A DNA stretch of 64,000 nucleotides. Origin: Terriglobia bacterium. GTDB lineage: Bacteria > Acidobacteriota > Terriglobia > Bryobacterales > Bryobacteraceae. Within the stretch, counting starts at the first letter, position 1, and each line of letters begins with the position of its first letter. Below, piece by piece: positions 17,571 to 26,095 of this stretch. The stretch covers positions 1-64,000 of the forward strand of contig JAIQFE010000038.1 in the NCBI GenBank assembly GCA_020073445.1, written 5' to 3'. The notes under the pieces were generated by a model. It was not told the DNA's origin. It did no database searches and worked only from the letters and a program-made list of their open reading frames with translations. Made by a program: the position numbers and the translations under genes.

Positions 17571-18889
17571 CCTTTCCGTCATCCGGATACAGCGTACGCG
17601 AACAGCGCGGCTGGTATCTCTACGACTGGGCGAATTCGCCGTACTTCACTTCCGTGCTGGCGGTGTTCCTGGGGCCGTATCTCACCGCGCTCGCCAAGTC
17701 CGCCGCCGATGCCAGCGGATTCATTCACCCTTTCGGCATTCCCGTGGATGCGCGCAGCCTTTATCCCTACTTGATCAGTATTTCGGTGGCCGGGCAGGTG
17801 ATCTTTCTTCCAGTGGTCGGCGCGATTGCGGATTATGGACATCGCAAAAAAGAATTGCTGGGGCTGACGGCGTTTCTCGGAGCCGCCGCGACTGTCGCGA
17901 TGTTCTTCGTCCAAGGCACGAACTACATGCTGGGGGCCGCGCTGCTGATCGTTTCTAACATCAGTTTCGGCGCGTCGATCGTGGTGTACAACTCGTTCCT
18001 GCCGGAGATTGCTCCGCCGGAACAGCGCGATGCCGTTTCCTCCCGCGGGTGGGCGCTGGGATACGCGGGCGGCGGCGTATTGCTCGCCCTGAATCTTCTG
18101 CTTCTTTTCCAGACCGACAAGCTGGGTATCTCCCAGGCATTCGCGGTCCGCATCAGTCTCGCGTCGGCGGGAGTCTGGTGCGTGCTGTTTACGATTCCGG
18201 TGTTGATCGCTTTGCGGAATCGCGCCCCCGCACGGGTGCCTCCTCCGGATCAGAACCGGATCGCGGTGGCTTTTCGACAATTGGCGCACACCCTGCGGGA
18301 CACGCGCCGCTATCCGCAGACGCTGCTGTTTCTGGTGGCTTACCTGATCTACAACGACGCCATCCAGACCGTTCTCGCGGTGGCCGGCCAATTCGGCAGC
18401 GATGGTCTGGGAATGCCGATTTTTCAAGTGACATCGGCCTTCCTGATGGCGCAGTTCGTTGGAATCTTCGGCGCGATCGGGTTTGGCCGCCTGGCCGCAA
18501 GGATCGGAACTAAGTTTGCCATCGCCACTACGCTGGCCATCTGGGCCGCGATTCTGTTCTACATTTACGGCTTCGTTTATTCCGCCACTCAATTCTTCTT
18601 TGTTACGGCGGGAGTCGCGATCGTGATGGGAGGCAGCCAGGCTTTGAGCCGGTCGCTCTTTGCTCAGCTCGTACCCAAAGGCAAGGAAGCCGAGTACTTC
18701 AGCATCTACGAAATCAGCGACAAGGGCACCAGCTGGCTGGGGCCCGCATTCTATGGCCTGGCGCTCCAGTGGACCGGGAGTTATCGCGCCGCGATCCTGT
18801 CGCTGATCGTCTTTTTCGTCGCTGGCCTGGCGATCCTCACCCGCGTGAACGTGGAAAGAGGCGAACGGGACGTTTCTTACTTGACGTAG
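17567..18889 (+). CDS. MFS transporter, UMF1 (Atg22-like) family
   Basis: This 440-aa protein has about 11-12 membrane segments. The N-terminus REQRGWYLYDWANSPYFTSV is diagnostic of the UMF1 family, named after yeast vacuolar amino-acid effluxers. MGGSQALSRSLFAQLVPKGK and EISDKGTSWLGPAFYG are further family blocks. The substrate in bacteria is unknown. The ATG at 17567 overlaps the preceding stop by 4 bp. Its cotranscription with two GT39 enzymes may mean it exports a precursor or product, which is inference. Confidence 0.9.
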   Translation: MTFPSSGYSVREQRGWYLYDWANSPYFTSVLAVFLGPYLTALAKSAADASGFIHPFGIPVDARSLYPYLISISVAGQVIFLPVVGAIADYGHRKKELLGLTAFLGAAATVAMFFVQGTNYMLGAALLIVSNISFGASIVVYNSFLPEIAPPEQRDAVSSRGWALGYAGGGVLLALNLLLLFQTDKLGISQAFAVRISLASAGVWCVLFTIPVLIALRNRAPARVPPPDQNRIAVAFRQLAHTLRDTRRYPQTLLFLVAYLIYNDAIQTVLAVAGQFGSDGLGMPIFQVTSAFLMAQFVGIFGAIGFGRLAARIGTKFAIATTLAIWAAILFYIYGFVYSATQFFFVTAGVAIVMGGSQALSRSLFAQLVPKGKEAEYFSIYEISDKGTSWLGPAFYGLALQWTGSYRAAILSLIVFFVAGLAILTRVNVERGERDVSYLT

Positions 18890-18895
18890 AGCGCG

Positions 18896-19675
18896 CTAAT
18901 GAATTACCGGCGCGGAATACAGCTCATTCGAGAGACCGGCGTCCACCGAATGGATAATCTCGCCGTTGCGGTTGAGCGTGCCGGCATAGCGGGCGTTGTT
19001 GCGGCTTGCACCGGTCAGGATGAGGGCCACGCCTCTGCGTGGATACCATAACCGCCGGTAACCGCCCGGTCCGTTCTGCGAGTCAATCCACCGGTCGCTC
19101 GCGGGACTCCCCAGCTTTTTGAATATGGAGTCGTAATCGTCGCCGGCGTTTAGATTCGGCAAGCGCGACGACGCCGAGGTCCAGCCGAAGCCCGTTCCGA
19201 GATGCGCGTCGCGGACCACGAACATCACCGCCAGGCACACCAGGAATCCTGCGGCAACCGATCCGCGCAGCACCCGCCGGAAACGGGATTCGCTGTCTGG
19301 CTCAGCCCGGATCGCGACGACGCCCGCCGGCCGCGGATAAAGCCTGGGGCGCAGACTGGACTGGCTGAAGTCACCCACCGCGCGCGGCATTTCGAGTACG
19401 ACGCGGCGATGCGGAAGCACCACGCCCTCGCGATACTCGAGCTCCTTCACCAGCCCCACAATGCGATACGGCGCTTCGATGGAGGAGACCTCGCCGACGA
19501 AACGGCGCGGAATGCAGATTTCTTCCGAAGTTTTGGCGTTCGCGACCACGATGTCGGTCCAACTGGCTCGCCGCAGGATCCATTCGTTGTGGTGCACGCC
19601 CACAATGGCCGGGTAGAACGAAAAACGGCCGTGGCGAAGTTCGGCCAGGCCGGCGGCGATGATCGGCATCGACAC
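18896..19675 (-). CDS. Hypothetical single-pass membrane protein, 259 aa
   Basis: No family is recognised. A soluble N-terminal half of about 130 residues carries WILRRASWTDIVVANAKTSE and EAPYRIVGLVKELEYREG. One membrane span (about 135-155, VAAGFLVCLAVMFVV) follows, then an extracytoplasmic tail with GDDYDSIFKKLGSPASDRW, resembling an SmpA/lipoprotein-type small repeat. The start is GTG 19675, only 7 nt behind TACAAT on its own strand. It is divergent from the BNR-protein gene and convergent with the transporter. Confidence 0.7.
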   Translation of the reverse strand: MSMPIIAAGLAELRHGRFSFYPAIVGVHHNEWILRRASWTDIVVANAKTSEEICIPRRFVGEVSSIEAPYRIVGLVKELEYREGVVLPHRRVVLEMPRAVGDFSQSSLRPRLYPRPAGVVAIRAEPDSESRFRRVLRGSVAAGFLVCLAVMFVVRDAHLGTGFGWTSASSRLPNLNAGDDYDSIFKKLGSPASDRWIDSQNGPGGYRRLWYPRRGVALILTGASRNNARYAGTLNRNGEIIHSVDAGLSNELYSAPVIH

Positions 19676-19682
19676 TAGATTT

Positions 19683-19713
19683 ATTGTAGGCCTCCTGCCG
19701 TCGTGGCTACAAT
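19683..19713. promoter_or_regulatory. Divergent pair of -10 boxes
   Basis: TACAAT on the minus strand (19688-19683) ends 7 nt before GTG 19675. TACAAT on the plus strand (19708-19713) ends 7 nt before GTG 19721. Both geometries predict leaderless messages from a shared short intergenic stretch. Confidence 0.45.
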
Positions 19714-19720
19714 AGTGGCG

Positions 19721-20470
19721 GTGCGCCCTCCGCTGTTGCTGCTGTTGTTGCTAGCATTACCGATCCTGCTCGCCGCGGAGGACCCGGTCCGCGTCGATTA
19801 TGCATGTCCCGCGGCAGATGTCGACAAGTTCGGATTGACGTGTTCGGAAGACGAGCCGTGCGACGTGTTTCTGGAGTTGGCGGGTGCGGAAGGCGTCGGA
19901 TCCACCATCTTCGCCGTGGGGAACCTGCATACGGTCACCACCACGCTCTATGGCGTCCTGTTGATGAGCGGCGACGGCGGCAAGACGTGGACCGAGCCGA
20001 GCCCGCGCATCGAAGGCGCCGCGCTGGACCAGATCCAGTTCCCCGATTTCCAGCACGGATGGGCCAGCGGCGTCATGGAGGAGCCGCTGGCGCGCGATCC
20101 GTTTTTCCTGGTCACTGCCGATGGCGGCAAGACTTGGCGCCGCCGCCCGTTATTCAATGAGACGCACTACGGCTCTATTCAGCAGTTCTGGTTCGATTCG
20201 TCGAAATCGGGTGAGCTGATTATCGAGCGCTCTCAAGGTCCCGGATCCGTGTACGAGATTTACGAAACGGCGAACGGCGGCGACACCTGGACGATCAAGG
20301 GAAGTGGAACCAAGAATCCGGTTCTGGCTAGAGCTCCGGCCAAGGACAGCATGGCCTGGCGGGTTCGAGCGGACGCTCCAAGTAAGACCAATCGCATCGA
20401 ACGGCGCACCGCGCGAGGGGCCTGGGAGACGGTGGCGAGCTTCGCTGTACGCGCGGGAGTCTGCAAGTGA
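19721..20470 (+). CDS. Secreted BNR/YCF48-type repeat protein
   Basis: A signal peptide (MRPP followed by a Leu-rich core, cleavage near LLAAEDP) leads a protein of about 249 aa with three BNR-type turns: GDGGKTWTEPSP, ADGGKTWRRRPL and ANGGDTWTIKGS. Such Asp-box propellers occur in sialidase-like and photosystem-assembly-like proteins; here only part of a propeller is present. The enzymatic role is unknown. GTG 19721 is chosen because a -10 box (19708-19713) overlaps the region needed for the upstream GTG at 19703. The stop overlaps the HyuB start by 4 bp, so the two are coupled. Confidence 0.7.
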   Translation: MRPPLLLLLLLALPILLAAEDPVRVDYACPAADVDKFGLTCSEDEPCDVFLELAGAEGVGSTIFAVGNLHTVTTTLYGVLLMSGDGGKTWTEPSPRIEGAALDQIQFPDFQHGWASGVMEEPLARDPFFLVTADGGKTWRRRPLFNETHYGSIQQFWFDSSKSGELIIERSQGPGSVYEIYETANGGDTWTIKGSGTKNPVLARAPAKDSMAWRVRADAPSKTNRIERRTARGAWETVASFAVRAGVCK

Positions 20471-22044
20471 GCGCTCAAGGCATAGAGCTGGAGCTGTTCC
20501 GGCACCTGCTGGTTTCGATCGCCGAGGAGATGGGCGTGGTGCTGCGCAAGACGTCCTATTCGGCCAATATCAAGGAACGCCGCGACTATTCCTGCGCGGT
20601 CTACGATGCGCGCGGCGAGGCTGTCGCCATGGGCGATCACATGCCCGTGCACTTGGGCGCGATGCCGTTGTCGGTGCGCGCCGCGACGGACACGTTCGAT
20701 CTGCAAGAGGGCGACGTCGCGCTGGTCAACGATCCGTTTCGCGGCGGAACACACTTGCCCGATATCACCGCGGTTGCGCCGGTATTTGTACGCGGCCGAC
20801 GTCTGTTCTATGTCGCCAATCGCGCGCATCACGCGGATGTAGGCGGGATGAGTCCCGGGTCGATGCCTCTGGCGCGCGAAATCTTTCAGGAAGGTATCCG
20901 CATTCCTCCGGTGCTGATCCGGCGGCGGGGAAAGATCGATCGCGAATTGCTGGACCTGCTGCTGGCGAACGTCCGCACGCCGGTGGAGCGTGAGGGTGAT
21001 CTGATGGCGCAGCTCGCGGCGATCCATCGGGGCGAAACACGGCTGCGGGAATTGGTGGCGAAGCAGGGCGAATCGCGCGTGGTCCGCAATATGCGCGAGA
21101 TCCAGGACTATAGCGCCCGCATGATGCAGGCCGCGATCCGCAAACTGCCGCGCGGCGTGTATCGTTTCGAAGACTTTCTGGACAACGACGGTATTACGGC
21201 CGAGCCGGTGCGAATCCGGGTCGCGGTTACGATCGCGAATGGACGCGCTGTCGTCGATTTCACCGGTTCCGCGCCGCAGGTCCAAGGATCCGTGAACGCG
21301 AACTATGCCGTCACGCTGGCGGCGACCATGTATGTGTTCCGCTGCCTGATCCGGGACGATGTTCCGTTCACGGCTGGAATCTTGCGGCCGATTCGCGTGA
21401 TCGCGCCTGAAGGGTCGGTGGTCAACGCGCTGCCTCCGGCCGCGATGGCTGCGGGCAATGTCGAGACGTCGCAGCGCATTACCGACGTGTTGCTGGGCGC
21501 GCTGGCGAAGGCGGCTCCGGATCGGATTCCCGCGGCAAGCAGCGGAACTATGAATAACCTAAGCTTCGGCGGCCGCGGCTTTGCATACTACGAAACAATT
21601 GCCGGAGGCATGGGGGCTTCGGCGCATGCCGATGGCGCCAGCGCGATCCACACGCACATGACCAACAGCTGGAATACTCCCATCGAGGCGTTCGAGCACC
21701 AGTTCCCGCTGCGCATCGCCGGTTATCGCGTGCGGCGAGGATCGGGTGGATCGGGCGCGCATCGCGGTGGTGACGGCATCGTCCGCGAATTCGAATTCCT
21801 GGTTCCCGCGGAGGTTACGCTGCTTTCCGATCGCCGTGAGCGCGGTCCCTGGGGACTCGCGGGTGGCGGCTCCGGCAAACCCGGCCGCAACACGTTGGCT
21901 CGCGCGGGGCGTTCGCAGAAACTGCCCGCGAAGACGCGCTTCGAAACGCGGCCCGGCGATGTCTTAAAGATTGAAACCCCCGGCGGCGGCGGTTGGGGAC
22001 CGTTCAAAAACCCGTTCAAAAAAAGCCGCGTTAATTCCCGCTGA
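20467..22044 (+). CDS. Hydantoinase B/oxoprolinase family protein
   Basis: This 525-aa protein matches HyuB, the B subunit of ATP-dependent hydantoinases, oxoprolinases and acetone carboxylases. Landmarks are LRKTSYSANIKERRDYSCAV, VNDPFRGGTHLPDITAVAPV, NRAHHADVGGMSPGSMP and SGGSGAHRGGDGIVREFEF. HyuA, its usual ATP-binding partner, is not beside it. The upstream gene is instead a secreted BNR protein overlapping by 4 bp. The last 14 bp overlap the convergent amidohydrolase gene. The substrate is undetermined. Confidence 0.92.
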   Translation: MSAQGIELELFRHLLVSIAEEMGVVLRKTSYSANIKERRDYSCAVYDARGEAVAMGDHMPVHLGAMPLSVRAATDTFDLQEGDVALVNDPFRGGTHLPDITAVAPVFVRGRRLFYVANRAHHADVGGMSPGSMPLAREIFQEGIRIPPVLIRRRGKIDRELLDLLLANVRTPVEREGDLMAQLAAIHRGETRLRELVAKQGESRVVRNMREIQDYSARMMQAAIRKLPRGVYRFEDFLDNDGITAEPVRIRVAVTIANGRAVVDFTGSAPQVQGSVNANYAVTLAATMYVFRCLIRDDVPFTAGILRPIRVIAPEGSVVNALPPAAMAAGNVETSQRITDVLLGALAKAAPDRIPAASSGTMNNLSFGGRGFAYYETIAGGMGASAHADGASAIHTHMTNSWNTPIEAFEHQFPLRIAGYRVRRGSGGSGAHRGGDGIVREFEFLVPAEVTLLSDRRERGPWGLAGGGSGKPGRNTLARAGRSQKLPAKTRFETRPGDVLKIETPGGGGWGPFKNPFKKSRVNSR

Positions 22045-23449
22045 GCGACTTCGCAACCTTGGCCCGATACTCTTCCGCCTTCGCCATCACCGCCTTGTCG
22101 TCGATGGTCAGCATCTTCCGGTTCCGCACGATGATGCGTCCGTTCACCATCACCTCGCCGACATCCGACGCCTTCAGCGAGTAGACCAGTTGGGAGTAGA
22201 CGTTGTACAGCGGCGCGGCGTTAGGCGCGTCCAGACGAATGCTGATGATGTCCGCGCGCTTCCCGGCTTCGAGCGATCCGATCTCCTTGCTCATGCCGAG
22301 TGCCTGCGCGCCCATGATGGTCGCCATCGCGAAGGCCTGGTCTGCCGGAAGGGCCGTCGGGTCGCCTAAGGTGACCTTCTGCAGCTTGGCGGCAAGATCC
22401 ATCTCTTCGAACATGTCGACGTCATTGTTGGACCCCGCCACTCCATCCGTTCCCAATCCCACCGGAATCCCGGCTTGCAACATCTTCAGCACCGGAGCAA
22501 CGCCGCTGGCGAGTTTCATGTTGCTCGACGGGCAGTGCGAGATCCCGGTTCCCGCCGCCCGCAGGAGACCGAAGTCGGCTGGATCGAGCCATACAGCGTG
22601 CGCGGCCAGCGTCCAACCTTGGAGCACGCCCAGATCGCTAAGCGCCCTGGTCGGTGATTTCTTGCGCTTCTGGACGGCTTCGTCGAACTCCGCTTTGGTC
22701 TCCGCCAGATGGATGATCAACGGCTTTCCGTACCGGTCGGCGAGAGTGCGCGCGGCTTGCAGCGTCTCGTCCGACGTCGTGTAGATCGCATGGGGCGCGA
22801 CGGCTGGAACGATCAACGGATCGTCGGCGTAGGCCCTGATGAACTTCTCGGCGCCGGCCAGCGCCGCTTCGGGAGTCTTGTAATCCGGGGCGGGGAAGCC
22901 GATCACGGTCTGTCCCAGCACTCCGCGCATGCCAGCGTTCTTTGTCTCTTCGGCGACGGTCTCCTCGAAGTAATACATGTCGGCGAAGGCGGTGGTGCCG
23001 GAAAGCGCCATTTCGAGCAGCCCCAGCCGCGTGCCCCAGCGCACGAATTCGCGATCCACGTTCTTCGCCTCGGCTGGGAAGATGTACTTTTCGAGCCAAT
23101 CCTGGAGTTTCAGATCGTCCGCCACGCCGCGGAACAACGACATGGCCGCATGCGTGTGGGTGTTGATCAAACCCGGCGCAAGGATCGCCGTGGGCTGATC
23201 CAGCCGATTGATCGCGCGATTCGTGGCCCCGTACTTCGCGTCGATGGTGGCGCGTGGTCCGACCTCGATAATGCGATCGCCTTGGATCGCGACGGCGCCG
23301 TTTTCGATCACGTGACGCTGCGCGTCCTCGGTGACCACGTAACGCGCGCTCCAGATAAAATCGACCGCCGGTTGCTGCGGCCGTTGCTGGGAGGGTAGCG
23401 CAACGCAGAACAGCAATATCGCGACGGTAAGGCGTGTGATTCGACCCAC
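22031..23449 (-). CDS. Exported amidohydrolase, MtaD/SAH-deaminase type
   Basis: This 472-aa metal-dependent hydrolase has an N-terminal signal peptide (about residues 1-22), unusual for a family that is normally cytoplasmic. Metal ligands appear in NTHTHAAMSLFRG, HLAETKAEFDEA and LGTDGVAGSNNDVDMFEEM, with HAVWLDPADFGLL and SHCPSSNMKLASG also typical. Relatives deaminate methylthioadenosine, S-adenosylhomocysteine, guanine or triazines. The substrate here is unknown. It lies 3 bp downstream of the NfrB-like gene and is probably cotranscribed with it. Confidence 0.88.
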   Translation of the reverse strand: MGRITRLTVAILLFCVALPSQQRPQQPAVDFIWSARYVVTEDAQRHVIENGAVAIQGDRIIEVGPRATIDAKYGATNRAINRLDQPTAILAPGLINTHTHAAMSLFRGVADDLKLQDWLEKYIFPAEAKNVDREFVRWGTRLGLLEMALSGTTAFADMYYFEETVAEETKNAGMRGVLGQTVIGFPAPDYKTPEAALAGAEKFIRAYADDPLIVPAVAPHAIYTTSDETLQAARTLADRYGKPLIIHLAETKAEFDEAVQKRKKSPTRALSDLGVLQGWTLAAHAVWLDPADFGLLRAAGTGISHCPSSNMKLASGVAPVLKMLQAGIPVGLGTDGVAGSNNDVDMFEEMDLAAKLQKVTLGDPTALPADQAFAMATIMGAQALGMSKEIGSLEAGKRADIISIRLDAPNAAPLYNVYSQLVYSLKASDVGEVMVNGRIIVRNRKMLTIDDKAVMAKAEEYRAKVAKSLSGN

Positions 23450-23452
23450 AAT

Positions 23453-25234
23453 TCAGAGTAACGCGTTCGACAACCGTTCAAACTCGGCGGGCGTCACCAG
23501 GTGAAAGCGGATTTCGAGCGAAGTAAATGCTCGCAGGGCCTGCGCTGTTTCGGGTCCCGGCGCTTCGGGTGAAGCCACAAACAGATTTTGCTCGGCGATG
23601 CGGAACGGTAGCACTTGCCACTGCCGGATCGCGTGTTCGGGCAACGCGTGAGCCACCGGCCAAGGCACGGTCTCCGGTTCGATCTGTGCGAGCGGAAGGC
23701 CCTGTTGAAAGCTCAGGGCGCGATACAGCGCTTCCATTTCCAGCTTGCGCGAGCGAACCAGATACTCGCCCAGACGCATTGCCGGCGTCCGTTCGGCGAG
23801 GGCCACTGCAAGCTCCGCCGCCGGCACCGACCCGGAGCTTACCAGGATCTCGCCCAGCTTGCGTTTTTGCGCGAGGAGTGCCGCGCGCGCCGGATAAGCG
23901 TGCTCGGTTTTTAGCCATTTGAGCGGCTTGCCGTGTATCCGCGCCCAGGTGTATCGCGCGACGGCTTGTACGGTAGCGGCGGTATTCAGCGCGTTGGCAT
24001 ACACGGCACGCACCGGAACGCCGAGCGCAAAAACGAACCCGTAGATGCGGCCGGTGCAGAGCATCCGGACGCCGATGCGGACAATCTGCAGAGACAAAGT
24101 AGCCGCTGCCAGGCGGGCTTGCCCGGGCGATACGCGCATCCACAGCGCGGTCGCCAGCCCGTAGGCGAACACCAGATTGGCGATCACGCTCAGCGGATTC
24201 GCGATCAGCCCCTTGCGGTCGCGCCACAGCCAATAGAGTTCCCCGGGTTTGCCAGACCATCCAAATCGCTGCCAGCCTTGCAGCGCGATGCCCGTCACCC
24301 AGCGCGTCCGCTGCCGCAGCGCCGAGTTCCAACTCGCCGGGAAAAACTCGCGCGTGACGACGAAATCGCGTCCGCCCTTCAAACTCTTGGAAATGGGCAC
24401 GAACGCCTGGGAGCATCCCAAGCGGAACAGCCGCAGACCGTTTTCGTAGTCTTCGGTAAGCGCCTCCGGCTCGAACAGACGATTGGACGACGCGCGCGCC
24501 AGCCGCTCCAGCGCATCGCGGCGATACCCCGTCCCGACGCCGCAGCTCGGTACGAAACCGCCCAACACCGCACGGACCGTCATGTCCCGCGAATGATTCT
24601 CCGCGAACTCGTCGCAATAGACGCCGTGCGTCAGCTTGCGCAAAGGAGTCGCCAGCGCCAGCACCGGCGTCTGAACGAAGTCGTAGCGGGCGGCGTAGTA
24701 GTTGATCCAGCGCAGCTCTTCGGGATGGATCAGGTCCTCGGCATCGTGGAGCATCACAATGTCGAAAATCTGGCCGCTGTTTTCTTCGTGCAGCAGCAGG
24801 TGCTGATAGATCCAGTTCAGGCAGTCGGCCTTGGAGGTCGGACCGGGATGCGGGCACAGCGCCAGATGGACCTGGGGAAAGCGATCGGCCACCGACCGCA
24901 CCGCCTCCTGGGTTTCGACGTCATTGGGGTAGCAGCCGGCGAAGAAATGATAGTCGGGATAGCGGATCGCGGCCAAGTTGTGTTCGAGCATCCGCCCGAT
25001 CACCTGGTGTTCATGCCACAACGGCACAAAGATCGCGATCCTTTGGCGCGGAGCATTTTCGAGCTGCCGCAGACCGGGCGGGAACAGGCTCGCGGCCGGG
25101 CGCAGCGCGGATTTGAGCCAGGTCCAGGCCCACGCGAGATCCACCACCAGATCGTCCAGGCCGCTGATCAGAATTGCCGCCGCCAGCGGCGCCAGGATCG
25201 CCAGCACCAAGTGGTCGACGCCCGAATACACCAT
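23453..25234 (-). CDS. NfrB-like membrane glycosyltransferase (GT2) with MshEN domain
   Basis: This 593-aa protein has an N-terminal membrane segment and a GT2 catalytic domain: IFVPLWHEHQVIGRMLEHNL, DAEDLIHPEELRW (DxD-like), TEDYENGLRL and QRTRWVTG. Further membrane segments follow, then a C-terminal MshEN domain (from about residue 440, KLGEILVSSGSVPAAEL and RLGEYLVRSRKLEMEAL). This matches NfrB, the phage N4 adsorption factor, whose C-terminal domain binds c-di-GMP and switches on synthesis of an exopolysaccharide. Regulation by c-di-GMP is therefore likely. No NfrA gene is adjacent. Confidence 0.88.
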   Translation of the reverse strand: MVYSGVDHLVLAILAPLAAAILISGLDDLVVDLAWAWTWLKSALRPAASLFPPGLRQLENAPRQRIAIFVPLWHEHQVIGRMLEHNLAAIRYPDYHFFAGCYPNDVETQEAVRSVADRFPQVHLALCPHPGPTSKADCLNWIYQHLLLHEENSGQIFDIVMLHDAEDLIHPEELRWINYYAARYDFVQTPVLALATPLRKLTHGVYCDEFAENHSRDMTVRAVLGGFVPSCGVGTGYRRDALERLARASSNRLFEPEALTEDYENGLRLFRLGCSQAFVPISKSLKGGRDFVVTREFFPASWNSALRQRTRWVTGIALQGWQRFGWSGKPGELYWLWRDRKGLIANPLSVIANLVFAYGLATALWMRVSPGQARLAAATLSLQIVRIGVRMLCTGRIYGFVFALGVPVRAVYANALNTAATVQAVARYTWARIHGKPLKWLKTEHAYPARAALLAQKRKLGEILVSSGSVPAAELAVALAERTPAMRLGEYLVRSRKLEMEALYRALSFQQGLPLAQIEPETVPWPVAHALPEHAIRQWQVLPFRIAEQNLFVASPEAPGPETAQALRAFTSLEIRFHLVTPAEFERLSNALL

Positions 25235-25284
25235 GCCTTAAGTAGAGTGTCCTGAGCGTCGCACTACTCTCACGCCGGTTCAAA

Positions 25285-26079
25285 TCACGCGTGATGATTC
25301 AGCGGTCCTCTTCCGGAGCCCAGCCGTGGCGCCGTGCGGATCGCTTCCGTGATGAATTCCTTGGCCTTGCCGACTGCGTCGCGCAGCGCGGATCCCTTTG
25401 CCAATTCGGCGGTGATTGCGGCCGAATAGGTGCAACCCGTTCCGTGGGTATGCTGCGTCGCGATACGAGGAGCCGAGAACAGATGGAAGCCGTGTTCCGG
25501 CTCGAAGAGAACATCCACGGCCTCGTCGGCATCCAAGTGCCCGCCCTTAATCAGGACGTTCTTCGCGCCCAGCGATGCCAGTTTCTCGGCGGCTTTCCGC
25601 ATGGACGCGATGTTCGTCACGGGAAATCCTGCCAGCACCGTCGCTTCCTCCAGGTTCGGCGTCAGCAGAAATGCCCGCGGGATCAGACACGCGGACGCGA
25701 CACGCTGCGCCTCCTCGTTCATGAGCGGTGCGCCATGCTTGCTGATCATCACCGGATCAATCACCAGCGGGAACGTGAAGCTTTGCGCCGCGGCAGCTAC
25801 AGCCTCCACCACCGTGCGATTTCCGAGTGCCCCGATCTTGGCGGCGTGCGGCGGGATATCGCAGCAGACTGCGTGAATCTGCTCCAGAATCAGATCGTGC
25901 GCCATGACGTCCACGCGCGTCACCCCGACCGTATTTTGCACCGTGATCAACGTGACTACGGCCTCGCCATACACTCCCAGCCGGTGAAATGTCTTGAGGT
26001 CGGCCTGAATGCCGGCTCCCCCGCTTGGATCCGAGCCGGCAATCGAGAGCGCGATGCGCGTCGTTGACCTTGGTGTCAC
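25285..26079 (-). CDS. thiD: Hydroxymethylpyrimidine/phosphomethylpyrimidine kinase
   Basis: This 264-aa thiamine-pathway kinase carries out two phosphorylations of the pyrimidine moiety. The start block SIAGSDPSGGAGIQADLKTF and the late anion-hole block QHTHGTGCTYSAAITAELAKG are clear. The start is GTG 26079, with TACACT ending 6 nt before it and no Shine-Dalgarno, which fits a leaderless message. No other thiamine gene is nearby and no TPP riboswitch is visible upstream. It stands alone in a minus-strand run of genes for secreted proteins. Confidence 0.94.
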   Translation of the reverse strand: MTPRSTTRIALSIAGSDPSGGAGIQADLKTFHRLGVYGEAVVTLITVQNTVGVTRVDVMAHDLILEQIHAVCCDIPPHAAKIGALGNRTVVEAVAAAAQSFTFPLVIDPVMISKHGAPLMNEEAQRVASACLIPRAFLLTPNLEEATVLAGFPVTNIASMRKAAEKLASLGAKNVLIKGGHLDADEAVDVLFEPEHGFHLFSAPRIATQHTHGTGCTYSAAITAELAKGSALRDAVGKAKEFITEAIRTAPRLGSGRGPLNHHA

Positions 26080-26095
26080 CCCTTGAGTGTAGCGG

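Noticed and set aside
23933-25255. 440-codon plus-strand frame opposite the NfrB-like gene
   Set aside because: Arg/Gln-rich antisense translation without domains; the minus strand carries a complete GT2/MshEN protein.
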